A DNA stretch of 64,000 nucleotides from JAVVEH01 sp032251435. GTDB lineage: Bacteria; Verrucomicrobiota; Lentisphaeria; Oligosphaerales; MVZH01. The stretch covers positions 1 to 64,000 of the forward strand of contig JAVVEH010000022.1 of NCBI GenBank assembly GCA_032251435.1. Reading direction: 5' to 3'. The notes under the pieces are model-generated. The model was not told the origin of the DNA, searched no databases, and was given only the letters and a program-made list of their open reading frames with translations. The stretch's first letter is position 1, and each line of letters starts with the position of its first letter. Positions 8,017 through 16,504 of this stretch are shown piece by piece. Made by a program: the position numbers and the translations under genes.

Positions 8017-9328
8017 TTACTCGGGGGCAGGGGCTGCCCCCGACACCGGTTCCGTTCCGGGGCCAGCCCCTGATCCCGGATTTCCAGCCCCTGGTTCCGG
8101 GGCAACCACTCTTGCCGCCCATTCGTTGAGTTTCAGACATTGTTCACGGGTTATTGTTTGCTTTCCGCGATGAAACGGAAATGGCGCCAGCATGAGCAGG
8201 TTGCCCTTCGCGCAGGCGTCAAAATACCGCCCAGGCGGTTTGTAGGCTTTGGGAAGACCATCTGTCAACATGACGATGAGAGGGAAGCCCGTGTCCAAAG
8301 CCGCATGGGCGATGTCTTTTTCCCCCGGGCTGATACAGGGAGAGACCAGCACCGTTCCATGCTCGGCCGCGGCCAGCAACTCCGCTTTGTTTTCCGCCAG
8401 AGCCTCCGGTGAGACGCTCCGGGAAATCCGCACCTGCCGCATGACAGGGCGTTGCAGGAGGAAAAGGTTGCCAATGCCAGGACACCGCCATCCCGGGGCC
8501 ACTTCCAAGTCGCGGACAACGGTAAAAAGATCCGGGTTCGCCTGTTTGACCGCCAACCGTCGGGGATTGTCGGCAATGTAGTTCACCATGGCTTGTAATT
8601 GCCCGCGATGGAGTAGAATGGTGTCTTGGAAACCCTCTTCCCAAAGGGTGGGGGGTCCGGGAGCTGGGGCTGGCAATCCGGGGGCAGGGGCTGCCCCCGG
8701 AACCGGACCGGCTGCCCCCGGAACCGGACCGGCTGCCCCTGGTCCCGGATTCGAAAGCAATCCTTGCTTCCGGCATTCCTGGGTGCTGACGCGCTTAAAA
8801 GCTTTTATGATATGGCCCATGGGGCGTTTAAGACGCTCTTTCACCCATAAAATGCCGTGGAAGTGATCCGGCATCACGACGCACTCACAGGCTTTCACAC
8901 CGGGGTAAATTGAAGAGGTGCGTGTCCAAACATCCTGAACGACCGTACCTATAGGGGAGAGTTCGGGAGCAGGGGCTGCTCCCGACACCGAACCGGCAGG
9001 GGCTGCTCCCGACACCGGTTCCGTTCCGGGGCCAGCCCNNNNNNNNNNNNNNNNNNNNNNNNNNNNNNNNNNNNNNNNNNNNNNNNNNNNNNNNNNNNNN
9101 NNNNNNNNNNNNNNNNNNNNNNNNNNNNNNNNNNNNNNCTGGTCCCGGATTTCCAGCCCCTGGTCCCGGATTTCCAGCCCCTGGTCCCGGATTTCCAGCC
9201 CCTGGTCCCGGATTCAGGCTGCTGAGGCAGTTTCGCCTGGGCTCGGTCACGACTGTTATCATGTAGAACGACGGGGCGCAATAGTCGTGCTCCCAGCATC
9301 GTTGTTTCATCCCAGTGGAGGTGGTCAT
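8017..9328 (-). CDS. RAYT-type Y1 (HUH) transposase interrupted by repeat arrays and a gap
   Basis: The N-terminal part (9328 down to about 9215, MTTSTGMKQRCWEHDYCAPS then FYMITVVTE) and the rest (from about 8960) lie in different frames only because of the 100-N gap. Family landmarks are VVMPDHFHGILW with the HUH histidines, a long helix IKAFKRVSTQEC, and MVNYIADNP with the probable catalytic Tyr. A C-terminal region (about 8420-8120; VLVSPCISPGEK, GNLLMLAPFPFHRG) looks like a DprA-like fold found in some RAYT-type transposases. Gly/Pro/Ala-rich repeats interrupt three places: after EPRRNCLSSL, before PPTLWEEGFQD and at the C-terminus. The ATG overlaps the upstream sulfatase stop (ATGA). It is expected to act on REP-like hairpins; whether it is active is unknown. 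Confidence 0.8.
8022..8104. repeat. Hairpin and Gly/Pro-coding repeat at the 3' end of the RAYT gene
   Basis: A hairpin (arms CGGGGGCA and TGCCCCCG, loop GGGGC, 8022-8042) is followed by a 28-base segment (8042-8069) that recurs exactly at 9011-9038, then by two copies of a GGATTTCCAGCCCCTGGT-type unit. It forms the C-terminal tail of the reading frame. Confidence 0.85.
8656..8754. repeat. Second repeat block inside the RAYT gene
   Basis: It holds the same hairpin (8679-8699) followed by repeated CCCCCGGAACCGGACCGGCTG units. In the protein it reads as Gly-Pro-Ala-rich sequence between the helix after the HUH motif and LWEEGFQD, a place where family members have only a short loop. Confidence 0.85.
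8959..9215. repeat. Third repeat block inside the RAYT gene, broken by the gap
   Basis: The left part has a hairpin with arms CGGGAGCA and TGCTCCCG (8964-8984) and a partial second copy. The right part (9139-9215) has at least three copies of a 21-bp unit (CTGGTCCCGGATTTCCAGCCC), coding AGNPGPG in the gene's frame. The assembly gap lies between them. Confidence 0.9.
9039..9138. other. Scaffold gap of 100 N
   Basis: There are exactly 100 N, the usual placeholder for a gap of unknown size. It sits inside the repeat block of the transposase gene, so the missing sequence is probably more repeat. Confidence 0.95.
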
Positions 9329-10614
9329 GTTCTCACATCCAAATCCCAGGCGGTCAAGCGGGCGAGCATGGCGGCGCGGCGGTCAGCGACAGCCGGATCT
9401 TCCGCACGGTTGTTGAGTTCATAGGGATCGTCGTCCAAGCAGGTCATCAAGGTTGGCGCCAGCCCATCGTCCTGGCGTTCGGCGGCCAGTTTCCAGCCAT
9501 CCTTGACCATCATGCACCAGTCGCCGCGCTCGGAAAAGACTTCTTCACAGAGCTGTTCGCTTTCTCCGCGCAGGAACGGGGCGACGCTCTGTCCATCGAC
9601 CGATGTCACGGGGTCAATGCCTGCCAGGTCCAGGCAGGTCGGCATCATATCGATACCGGAGACCAGTCCGTCGGTGATCCGTCCGCCGGGTTGACCGGGA
9701 GCATATATAATCAGCGGGATGCCCGCGGACTCCTCGTGGGGGAGGCACTTGTTTTTGAGTCCGTGACTGCCTTGCATGTCGCCGTGATCGGAGGTGAAGA
9801 CAATCATGGTGTCATCGGCCACCCCGAGGCGGTCGAGCGTTTCGATGAGGCGTCCCACATTGGCGTCGATCTGTGTACACATGGCGTTGTAAAGCCGGAT
9901 ATATTCATCGAGATTATTGCCATAGCGCTGGAAATCCGGGTCATTTTCCACGGGCCGGGGGCTCAACGGTGACCAGGTCCAGGTAAACGGATCCACATCC
10001 TGGCAGTTGGGGCGGCGGATGATTTTCCGTCCGGCGTACATGGCCTCGTATTCGGGGGCGGGTTGCTCCGGATAGTGGGGGGCCTGATAGGACATCATCA
10101 GCATAAAAGGTTTGTCCTGAGCCGTCAGTGTTTCCAGTTCCGACATGGCGATATCGGTGGTCACATCCGTGCGGTGATAGTCGTAGCGATGTTCCCGGTC
10201 CTGTTCATCGTAGAAACAGACATCCCTGTAGAAGCCATTGTAGCACTGATAGCCTTTGAATCGTTGAAACCCGCCGCGCAATTCTTTCCGGATGGGGCCA
10301 TTTCCGTTGCCACCGAGATGCCACTTGCCCACCCATGACGTTTGATAGCCCGCGGCGTTAAAGGCGTCAGCGAACGTGGTCGTTCCGACCGGCAAGGGCA
10401 TGCCGTTATGTTTGACACCGCAGCGGCTGGTGTACTGGCCGGTCATCAACGATCCGCGAAACGGGCCGCAGACCGGATCATTCGAGTAGCAACGGCGAAA
10501 AAGCACGCCTTTTGCCCCCAGCCGGTCCAAATTAGGGGTTTCCACATTGGGGTTATTCATGCAGCCAAGCGCGTAGCGGTTTTGTTGATCCGTGAAAATA
10601 AAGAGAAGATTCAT
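9325..10614 (-). CDS. Type I sulfatase, cytoplasmic
   Basis: A formylglycine-dependent sulfatase of about 429 residues without signal peptide. Metal-binding FTDQQ lies at residues 7-11. The catalytic signature VCGPFRGSLMTGQ has Cys49, which a formylglycine-generating enzyme must convert. GKWHLGG follows, then VFTSDHGDMQGSHGLKNK, which supplies further metal ligands. Two adjacent ATGs exist at 10617 and 10614; GAAGG lies directly ahead, giving better spacing for the second. It starts eight bases after the BNR-4 stop, and its own stop overlaps the transposase start (ATGA). The sulfated sugar is unknown. Confidence 0.9.
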   Translation of the reverse strand: MNLLFIFTDQQNRYALGCMNNPNVETPNLDRLGAKGVLFRRCYSNDPVCGPFRGSLMTGQYTSRCGVKHNGMPLPVGTTTFADAFNAAGYQTSWVGKWHLGGNGNGPIRKELRGGFQRFKGYQCYNGFYRDVCFYDEQDREHRYDYHRTDVTTDIAMSELETLTAQDKPFMLMMSYQAPHYPEQPAPEYEAMYAGRKIIRRPNCQDVDPFTWTWSPLSPRPVENDPDFQRYGNNLDEYIRLYNAMCTQIDANVGRLIETLDRLGVADDTMIVFTSDHGDMQGSHGLKNKCLPHEESAGIPLIIYAPGQPGGRITDGLVSGIDMMPTCLDLAGIDPVTSVDGQSVAPFLRGESEQLCEEVFSERGDWCMMVKDGWKLAAERQDDGLAPTLMTCLDDDPYELNNRAEDPAVADRRAAMLARLTAWDLDVRT

Positions 10615-10624
10615 CATACCCTTC

Positions 10625-12091
10625 TTATTTTTCCTTTTCCGGGTTTCCGAGTTTATACAGCACCAAATCGCTGTTTTCCGGCAGGGGTTCCTGACGGGGC
10701 CGGTCGCGATTGGGGCCCAGAGTCTCCCAGCGCAAGACATAGTGGACGGACGGATCCGGTGACCGGCCGGTGTCTCCACGCAACTTGACCCGCATCCCCG
10801 GGAATTTGGATTGGACTTTCGTTAACGCCGCCGGATACTTCGGTGGTTGTTTCGTCTCCGGTTCGACACCGATACGAGTGAAGGTCTCTTCGTCAAACAC
10901 GAGCAGACCGTGACCTTCTTGCCAGTGGCGGAACGGCAAGGCAAGCGTTCCTTCGCCGTGCTGTTTGACCGTTCCCAACCCAATGGATGTCCCATACGTG
11001 CTGGGTCCGGATCCGCCGCCCTTGAAGATGTGGCGGCCTTCCCAGTCCGACACGGGTTTGACCATCCAGGCGCCATCCTCGAAACGGGCGGCATAAGCCT
11101 GCGTATTACCCGCTTGATCATGCTTATGGTAGCTCACCACCACCCGGTTTTGGCTGTCAAAACCGAACCGGTGGACGGTGTTGATGATGCCTCCGTTGAC
11201 AGGAACCGGATCGATAATGGTGCCGGGACTTTCAAGGGTGATGGGCAGTTTTAGCGGTTCCCCGGCCGCGTTTTCCCAGTGAAGAAAATCCCGGCTCCGG
11301 GCGTAAGACACGTCATGGTTTGTCGAGGCGTCATTGGTTTCACGCCACATCCAGAGCAGGTGGTACCAGCCATCGGGGCCAAGCTTCGGTCCCCTTTGAT
11401 AAGCGTTCCGCTTGCCCTGTCCCGAAATCAGTGACGGATTGAAAAGACGACTCCAGGTTCGTGTTTTCGTATCATAAACATTATACATTTCCACGCCATT
11501 TCCACTCCAACCATCCCGGTAATGAAAGAGAAGGTTCCCGTTGGGACCAGTCATGAAGTGGGGATAAGTGCAGCGGGTCTCATTTTTCCCAACCATGGAC
11601 TTAACTTGAATGAGCGTGGTAATGTCATGGGGCTTTTCCGTCCGGAAGTAGAGCAAAGGATCCACGTGCATATTGCCGCTAAGATGAATGTGCCCCTCCT
11701 TGTCAATGACCATGGTGATGGAGTTGTGGCTGTCCCATCCCTGGATTGTGCTGGTCAGCTTTCCCCGATTGGGAGGATTTGGAGATTCGGACGGAAGGAT
11801 CATCTGAGTGAAGGAATCGTCGGACAGATCCCGTTGGCCGACGACCATCCGGCGGTCGGCATTGTAATAGGCGACGTATTGCCGGTTTTCATGGGTGAGC
11901 AGACAGAAGCCGACGCTGACCGCCGACCAGATTTTGCCTAACACAACGCGCTCTTCGATCACCGGTTCTGTCAATATAGTCACATCTGGATCCATATCCT
12001 TTTTTTCCCCTTCCCACGCATGTATTGTGGCAGTACAAACGATTAGTGGCAGAAGAACCCCAAAAACGGTTCCTTTGTAGCATTTAGTCAT
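10625..12091 (-). CDS. BNR-4 family protein, possible ulvan-lyase-like polysaccharide lyase
   Basis: A secreted protein of 488 residues: MTKCYKGTVFGVLLPLIVC is a signal peptide ending near ATIHAW. The body fits the BNR-4 beta-propeller family, which contains the ulvan lyases of PL24 and PL25. The block DSHNSITMVIDKEGH followed by IHLSGNMH places two His residues 20 apart, the spacing of the paired catalytic His of PL25, and FHYRDGWSGNG follows about 50 residues later. A lyase acting on a uronic-acid glycan is therefore plausible, but BNR-4 also covers non-lyases. AGAGGA precedes the ATG at 12091; an upstream start at 12121 would hide the signal peptide. It is 13 bases after the FAD oxidoreductase and ahead of a sulfatase. 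Confidence 0.8.
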   Translation of the reverse strand: MTKCYKGTVFGVLLPLIVCTATIHAWEGEKKDMDPDVTILTEPVIEERVVLGKIWSAVSVGFCLLTHENRQYVAYYNADRRMVVGQRDLSDDSFTQMILPSESPNPPNRGKLTSTIQGWDSHNSITMVIDKEGHIHLSGNMHVDPLLYFRTEKPHDITTLIQVKSMVGKNETRCTYPHFMTGPNGNLLFHYRDGWSGNGVEMYNVYDTKTRTWSRLFNPSLISGQGKRNAYQRGPKLGPDGWYHLLWMWRETNDASTNHDVSYARSRDFLHWENAAGEPLKLPITLESPGTIIDPVPVNGGIINTVHRFGFDSQNRVVVSYHKHDQAGNTQAYAARFEDGAWMVKPVSDWEGRHIFKGGGSGPSTYGTSIGLGTVKQHGEGTLALPFRHWQEGHGLLVFDEETFTRIGVEPETKQPPKYPAALTKVQSKFPGMRVKLRGDTGRSPDPSVHYVLRWETLGPNRDRPRQEPLPENSDLVLYKLGNPEKEK

Positions 12092-12104
12092 TATTATTCC
12101 TCTT

Positions 12105-13385
12105 TTAGGTCTTCGGCACAATAGCGGCGTGTTCGCGAAGGAGTTTTCTTATATCGGTCATCGGTAAATCTTCGGGATCGCGGTTGGCGCGGGCGCTCAG
12201 CGCGGCCATGGCCCCGGCCGCCTGTCCCATGGCCATACAACTGGCCTGCACGCGCAACGCGGAGTTCGCCAGACGATCACTGGACACGCAACGGCCGGCC
12301 ACCAGCAGATTGCGGCTGCCGACGGGCAGCAGCGCTCCGCGGGGAACCGACGGCACCGTCCCCTCGGCAAGCGGTTCTTTGCCAAGTCCGTCACCGGTGG
12401 ATTGGTGCAGATCGATGGGGTAGAAGGCGTGGCAGACCGCGTCATCCCACGGACGACCGGATGTGTAATCCTCGACCGTTATCGTGGCTTTTCCCTTGAT
12501 CGTGGCCGTTTCGCGTACCCCGCATTCCGAACAGACATGATCGATCACCAGATTTTCAAGTCCCGGTTGTTTCCTCAAGAAGCGAGTCAGACGCAGCAGG
12601 CCTTTGCGCGCCTCCAGTTCCAATTCGCTTTTTCCCCGGCTGTCCCGCGCGTTGATGTGACGCACGTGACTGGCGTTCGCCCCACCGCTTTTCAGCCATT
12701 GCCCGACATTTGGGGAGACCGTGTTCCATCCGGCATCCGTGCAGGACATTCGTCCGGCCTCGACTTCCACCGCCATGGCGGCGTTAATGGCGGCGATATC
12801 GAGGTCTCCCACGTTGTAGCCGCTGGCATGACACGAAAGGGTGGCGGGCTGGGTTTCTTCGGGAATATTCAAGTCAAAACCGGCCAGGGAGACGGCGTTG
12901 GCGTCGCCGGTGGCATCAATCAGTACGCGGGTCGTGTGTTTAATCAGTCCGTCCTTGGCGCACAGAGTCACCGTCCAGCCCGTGCCCCCTTTTGCCGGTT
13001 GAATGATCGCGGGCATCGTATGAAAAAGGGGCGTGACCCCGGCATCGACGACGGCCTCGTCGCACAGCGCGGCGTAAACGAAGGCGTTGACGCGCACCTG
13101 AAGTCGACTGTGGTGGCTTCGGTCAAAGTCGGTGAAATCCGGCAGCGTGCCTCCGATTTCATCAACCGCACGCGTCACCAGTTCCCAGCCGATGCCAGCG
13201 ATGACCTGGTGTCCCCAGGCGTGAAAAAGCCCGGGAAAGTTGACACCCCCGTTGATTGTGGTGCCGCCCAGCATGCCGGTCTTCTCGACCAGCAGCGTTT
13301 TCGCTCCGGCGCGGCCAGCCTGAATGGCGGCGACAACTCCGGCGGTTCCCCCGCCGATAACAACAACATCGTAATCGTAAACCAT
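12105..13385 (-). CDS. FAD-dependent oxidoreductase (FAD_oxidored family)
   Basis: A 426-residue flavoprotein. The N-terminal dinucleotide fold is VVVIGGGTAGVVAAIQAGRA (residues 6-25), followed by LLVEKTGMLGGTTINGG. A second FAD contact is seen in TRVLIDATGDANAVSLAG and at the C-terminus in NLLVAGRCVSSDRLANSALR. No signal peptide is seen. Family members are common beside sulfatases and glycosidases in PVC genomes, but their substrate is not known; oxidation of a sugar or desulfated product is a guess. The ATG at 13385 was chosen because it puts the glycine motif at the very start and leaves a 13-base gap to the sulfatase stop. Confidence 0.88.
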   Translation of the reverse strand: MVYDYDVVVIGGGTAGVVAAIQAGRAGAKTLLVEKTGMLGGTTINGGVNFPGLFHAWGHQVIAGIGWELVTRAVDEIGGTLPDFTDFDRSHHSRLQVRVNAFVYAALCDEAVVDAGVTPLFHTMPAIIQPAKGGTGWTVTLCAKDGLIKHTTRVLIDATGDANAVSLAGFDLNIPEETQPATLSCHASGYNVGDLDIAAINAAMAVEVEAGRMSCTDAGWNTVSPNVGQWLKSGGANASHVRHINARDSRGKSELELEARKGLLRLTRFLRKQPGLENLVIDHVCSECGVRETATIKGKATITVEDYTSGRPWDDAVCHAFYPIDLHQSTGDGLGKEPLAEGTVPSVPRGALLPVGSRNLLVAGRCVSSDRLANSALRVQASCMAMGQAAGAMAALSARANRDPEDLPMTDIRKLLREHAAIVPKT

Positions 13386-13398
13386 TGTGACAAGTCTC

Positions 13399-14982
13399 TT
13401 AGTAATCATCCAGCATCCGTGGATCCACGGAGGGCATGGTGTCAAGTTTCCAGATGTCGACCGGCACATCATTCCGCTGAGTCGCGCCGGGCGTGCTTCG
13501 ACCGTCGGCGATGAGTTTCTTGAGCAGGGAAAGCATTGCCTTCACGCGGGTCGGTTCTTGTTTGTGAAGGTTGGTGGTTTCGCCAGGATCATTTCGCATA
13601 TCGTAAAGCTGAACGAGGGGCAGTCCTTCCTCCGCGGCATGTTTGTCGGGAAGCGTCCAGCCACCGGAACCGGGACAGAGAACCAGCTTCCAGCGTTTGT
13701 CACGGATGGCGAATTTGCCGTTGATGGAATGATGGACGATATGGTCACGAACCGGAGCGCCGGGGTTCTTGAAGAGCGGCAGCAAACTGGCGCTGTCCTC
13801 ACCGGCGCTGTCCGGCAACCTGTCTTCGACAATCTCCGCGCAGGTCGCCATCAAGTCGGAGAGACAGACGAGTTCACCGCATTCGCCGCCGGGTTCAATG
13901 ACCCCCGGCCAGCGGGCGACGCAGGGAACGCGGTGGCCGCCATCCCAGGCGTCAGATTTGTAGCCACGGAAGGGGCCGCTCGGAAAATGCCCCTGCGGTT
14001 CCATCGCCGACTCGCAATGCCCGTGACTGACTTCCTTCACCCCAACGTAATGAGCGCACCCATTGTCGCTGGCGAAGATGACCAGGGTGTTATCCGCGAG
14101 GCCATTCTCTTCGAGACTCTGGAGAACTTGCCCAAACACGTGGTCTGTCTCGATGACCAGGTCGGCGTAGAGATTGTTCAGGCCGCTGCTGCCAATGAAT
14201 CGTTTATTCACGGCAAGAGGTGTGTGCGGGGATGTCATCGGCAAATAGAGGAAGAAGGGCTCATCGGCCTCGGCGCGGTCTTTGATGTAGGCATCGGCTT
14301 TTTTCGCCCAGGTCGGCAGAAGTTGTTCGAAGTGCCAGTAGGGCATCGCCGGTCCGGTGATGCTCGCTTGATTATCGCCGCACAGACGTGATGGCAGCCA
14401 CTCTGAGGGGATTCCCACGGGACGATCATTTTCGATAAAGCAGTAGGGGGGCCAATTGGGCACATCGACCCCAAAATAGTAGTCGAATCCACGTGCGGTC
14501 GGGCCGCCTTTTGTTGGCCGAGAAAAGGCTTCCTCCCACCGGTCCCGTTCCTCGGCTGTCGCTTCCCTGTCCGGGGGAAGGGTCGCGTCATGTTGACCGT
14601 AACTGGCCGCCGCTCGGAAGACACCGTCCTGGATGTCGAAATCCCAGCTCTGCCCCAGGTGCCATTTACCAATGCAGCCGGTATGGTAGCCGTGTTGTTT
14701 GAGGAATCCGGGGACCGTCAGCCGGTCCTCCGCGATCAGGGCATCCCCATAAACCCCGACAATTCCCTTCTGTAGTGTCGACCGCCAATTGTAGCGCCCG
14801 GTCAGCACACTGTAGCGCGACGGCGAGCAGACAGCCGAGCTGGCGTGCGCGTCGGTGAATATCATGCCTTCGACCGCCAGCCGGTCGATATTGGGCGTTT
14901 TAATTTTGCCGTCGGGATTGAGGCAGGACGCGTCGCCATAGCCCATGTCATCGACGAAGAAAAAGACGATGTTTGGTTTCAT
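13399..14982 (-). CDS. Type I sulfatase, arylsulfatase-like, cytoplasmic
   Basis: A 527-residue sulfatase without signal peptide. FFFVDDMGYGD holds the first metal ligands. AVCSPSRYSVLTGRYNWRS has the formylglycine Cys52. GKWHLGQ and VIFASDNGCAHY follow in the usual order, and the C-terminal domain ends after RDKRWKLVLCPGSGGW and YDMRNDPGETTNL. It is a close relative of the next sulfatase upstream (14986-16470): both share GRYNWRSTL, a C-terminal CPxSGGW and SLLKKL/ALLTTY-type endings, which suggests tandem duplication and divergence. Only three bases separate them. Confidence 0.93.
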   Translation of the reverse strand: MKPNIVFFFVDDMGYGDASCLNPDGKIKTPNIDRLAVEGMIFTDAHASSAVCSPSRYSVLTGRYNWRSTLQKGIVGVYGDALIAEDRLTVPGFLKQHGYHTGCIGKWHLGQSWDFDIQDGVFRAAASYGQHDATLPPDREATAEERDRWEEAFSRPTKGGPTARGFDYYFGVDVPNWPPYCFIENDRPVGIPSEWLPSRLCGDNQASITGPAMPYWHFEQLLPTWAKKADAYIKDRAEADEPFFLYLPMTSPHTPLAVNKRFIGSSGLNNLYADLVIETDHVFGQVLQSLEENGLADNTLVIFASDNGCAHYVGVKEVSHGHCESAMEPQGHFPSGPFRGYKSDAWDGGHRVPCVARWPGVIEPGGECGELVCLSDLMATCAEIVEDRLPDSAGEDSASLLPLFKNPGAPVRDHIVHHSINGKFAIRDKRWKLVLCPGSGGWTLPDKHAAEEGLPLVQLYDMRNDPGETTNLHKQEPTRVKAMLSLLKKLIADGRSTPGATQRNDVPVDIWKLDTMPSVDPRMLDDY

Positions 14983-14985
14983 AAA

Positions 14986-16470
14986 CTACATTTCCGCCTC
15001 AGTCAGCCAGTGGAGTTGCGGCCAGTGTTTGGCGCCGGTGTTGGGCTGGGGCTCGCCGGGTGTGCTTCTGCCGTTTTTGACATAAGTCGTCAGCAGCGCT
15101 TTAAGTTCCGCGACGATGTCCGGATGCTGGTCTTGGACATTTGTTTGTTCCCCGATATCTTTCGAAAGATCATAGAGCTGGATGGCCGGCAGTCCCTCGG
15201 TTTCTTCCGGATGATTGGGCCGCGGCACGCTCCAGCCCCCGGAGTCGGGACACATTTCCAATTTCCATGTGCCCTTGCGGATTGAGAATGAACCATTAAT
15301 TGAGTGATGAACAGTCGCCTCGCGGACGGGGTTTTTCGCCATGCCATTCCATATTGACAGGTTACTGACGCTATCTTCAGCGGCCGTATCCGGCAGTTTG
15401 CAGCCGGTGATCTCCGCCATGGTGGCGGTCAAATCGGTCAGGCAGAAGGTCTGACCGTTTTGGCTTCCCGCCTTAATTTCCCGTGGCCAGCGGATGATGA
15501 AAGGAATGCGATGCCCGCCTTCAAAAATATCGGCTTTATGGCCGCGGAAGACATAGCTTGGATTGTGCCCGCAAGCGGCTAGTTCCTCAAAATCGGCCAT
15601 GGGGGAACAGCCATTGTCGGCGGTGAAAATCACGATGGTATTGTCCGTCAGTCCGTTTTTATCCAAAGCGGCCATCACCCGGCCCACGGTATCATCCACC
15701 TGGAGGCAGAAATCACCGTATTCGTTCGTTCCTGATTTGCCCTGAAACTCTTCTGTCGGCAGAATCGGGGTATGGGGCGCGGGCATTGGAAAATAGATAA
15801 AGAAGGGGGTGTCACCTTGAGCGTAGTCATCAATGAGGCATTCAACTTTTCCGGTCAGTTTCGGCAGAACTTCCCGCGGATCAAAATCGTCTCCGATAAA
15901 TCCTTTCCGCATATATTTTTTGCCACCGACAAAATCAAAATACTTAAAAGATGTGGTCGTCGGCCGGTCATTTTCGATGTAGACGTAGGGCGGCATATCC
16001 AGCGACGCGCTGATGCCGAAATAATAATCGAAGCCGTGGTTGATGGGGCCGTCGGTAATGGGAGCGGAAAAATCGACCTGTTCCTCATCCTGATAGGTGG
16101 AGGCGACACCACCGTCTTTGAGCCGCCATTCCAATCCCAAATGCCATTTGCCGACACAGGCGGTGCGGTAGCCCCTGCCACGCAGCATGGAGGCGACCGT
16201 CAAGCGTCCTTTTTCCAGAATGGGTTGCGAATACCCACCGGTGACACCCTGTTTCAGAGTGGACCGCCAGTTATAGCGACCGGTCAAGACACTATAGCGG
16301 GAGGGGGTGCAGACGGCCGAACTGGAATGGGCGTCGGTGCAGCGCATGCCACCTTCGGCCAGGCGATCCAGGTTTTTTGTTTTGAAAGCCGCGTTTTCGT
16401 TCAGGCAGGAGACATCCCCGTAGCCCATGTCATCGGCGAAAATATAGACCAAATTTGGCTGTTTATTCAT
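14986..16470 (-). CDS. Type I sulfatase, arylsulfatase-like, cytoplasmic
   Basis: A 494-residue sulfatase, paralogue of its downstream neighbour. YIFADDMGYGDVSC carries the metal aspartates; AVCTPSRYSVLTGRYNWRS carries the formylglycine Cys54; GKWHLGLEWRLKDGG and VIFTADNGCSPMADFEEL follow. There is no signal peptide. The start ATG at 16470 has no strong ribosome site, and the gene lies 34 bases after the beta-helix gene, suggesting a shared transcript. Which sulfated position it serves cannot be read. Confidence 0.93.
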   Translation of the reverse strand: MNKQPNLVYIFADDMGYGDVSCLNENAAFKTKNLDRLAEGGMRCTDAHSSSAVCTPSRYSVLTGRYNWRSTLKQGVTGGYSQPILEKGRLTVASMLRGRGYRTACVGKWHLGLEWRLKDGGVASTYQDEEQVDFSAPITDGPINHGFDYYFGISASLDMPPYVYIENDRPTTTSFKYFDFVGGKKYMRKGFIGDDFDPREVLPKLTGKVECLIDDYAQGDTPFFIYFPMPAPHTPILPTEEFQGKSGTNEYGDFCLQVDDTVGRVMAALDKNGLTDNTIVIFTADNGCSPMADFEELAACGHNPSYVFRGHKADIFEGGHRIPFIIRWPREIKAGSQNGQTFCLTDLTATMAEITGCKLPDTAAEDSVSNLSIWNGMAKNPVREATVHHSINGSFSIRKGTWKLEMCPDSGGWSVPRPNHPEETEGLPAIQLYDLSKDIGEQTNVQDQHPDIVAELKALLTTYVKNGRSTPGEPQPNTGAKHWPQLHWLTEAEM

Positions 16471-16504
16471 GTGTTAACTCATTCTAAGTGATTGTCCGAT
16501 TGTT

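Noticed and set aside
8017..9328. Insertion sequence with ends
   Set aside because: No terminal repeats or target duplication were found; the Y1 enzyme with HFH motif and REP-like repeats in the window fits a RAYT better than an IS200 element.
12105..13385. Formylglycine-generating enzyme needed by the sulfatases
   Set aside because: The only oxidoreductase here is a GxGxxG flavoprotein, not a member of the FGE or anaerobic radical-SAM activating families.
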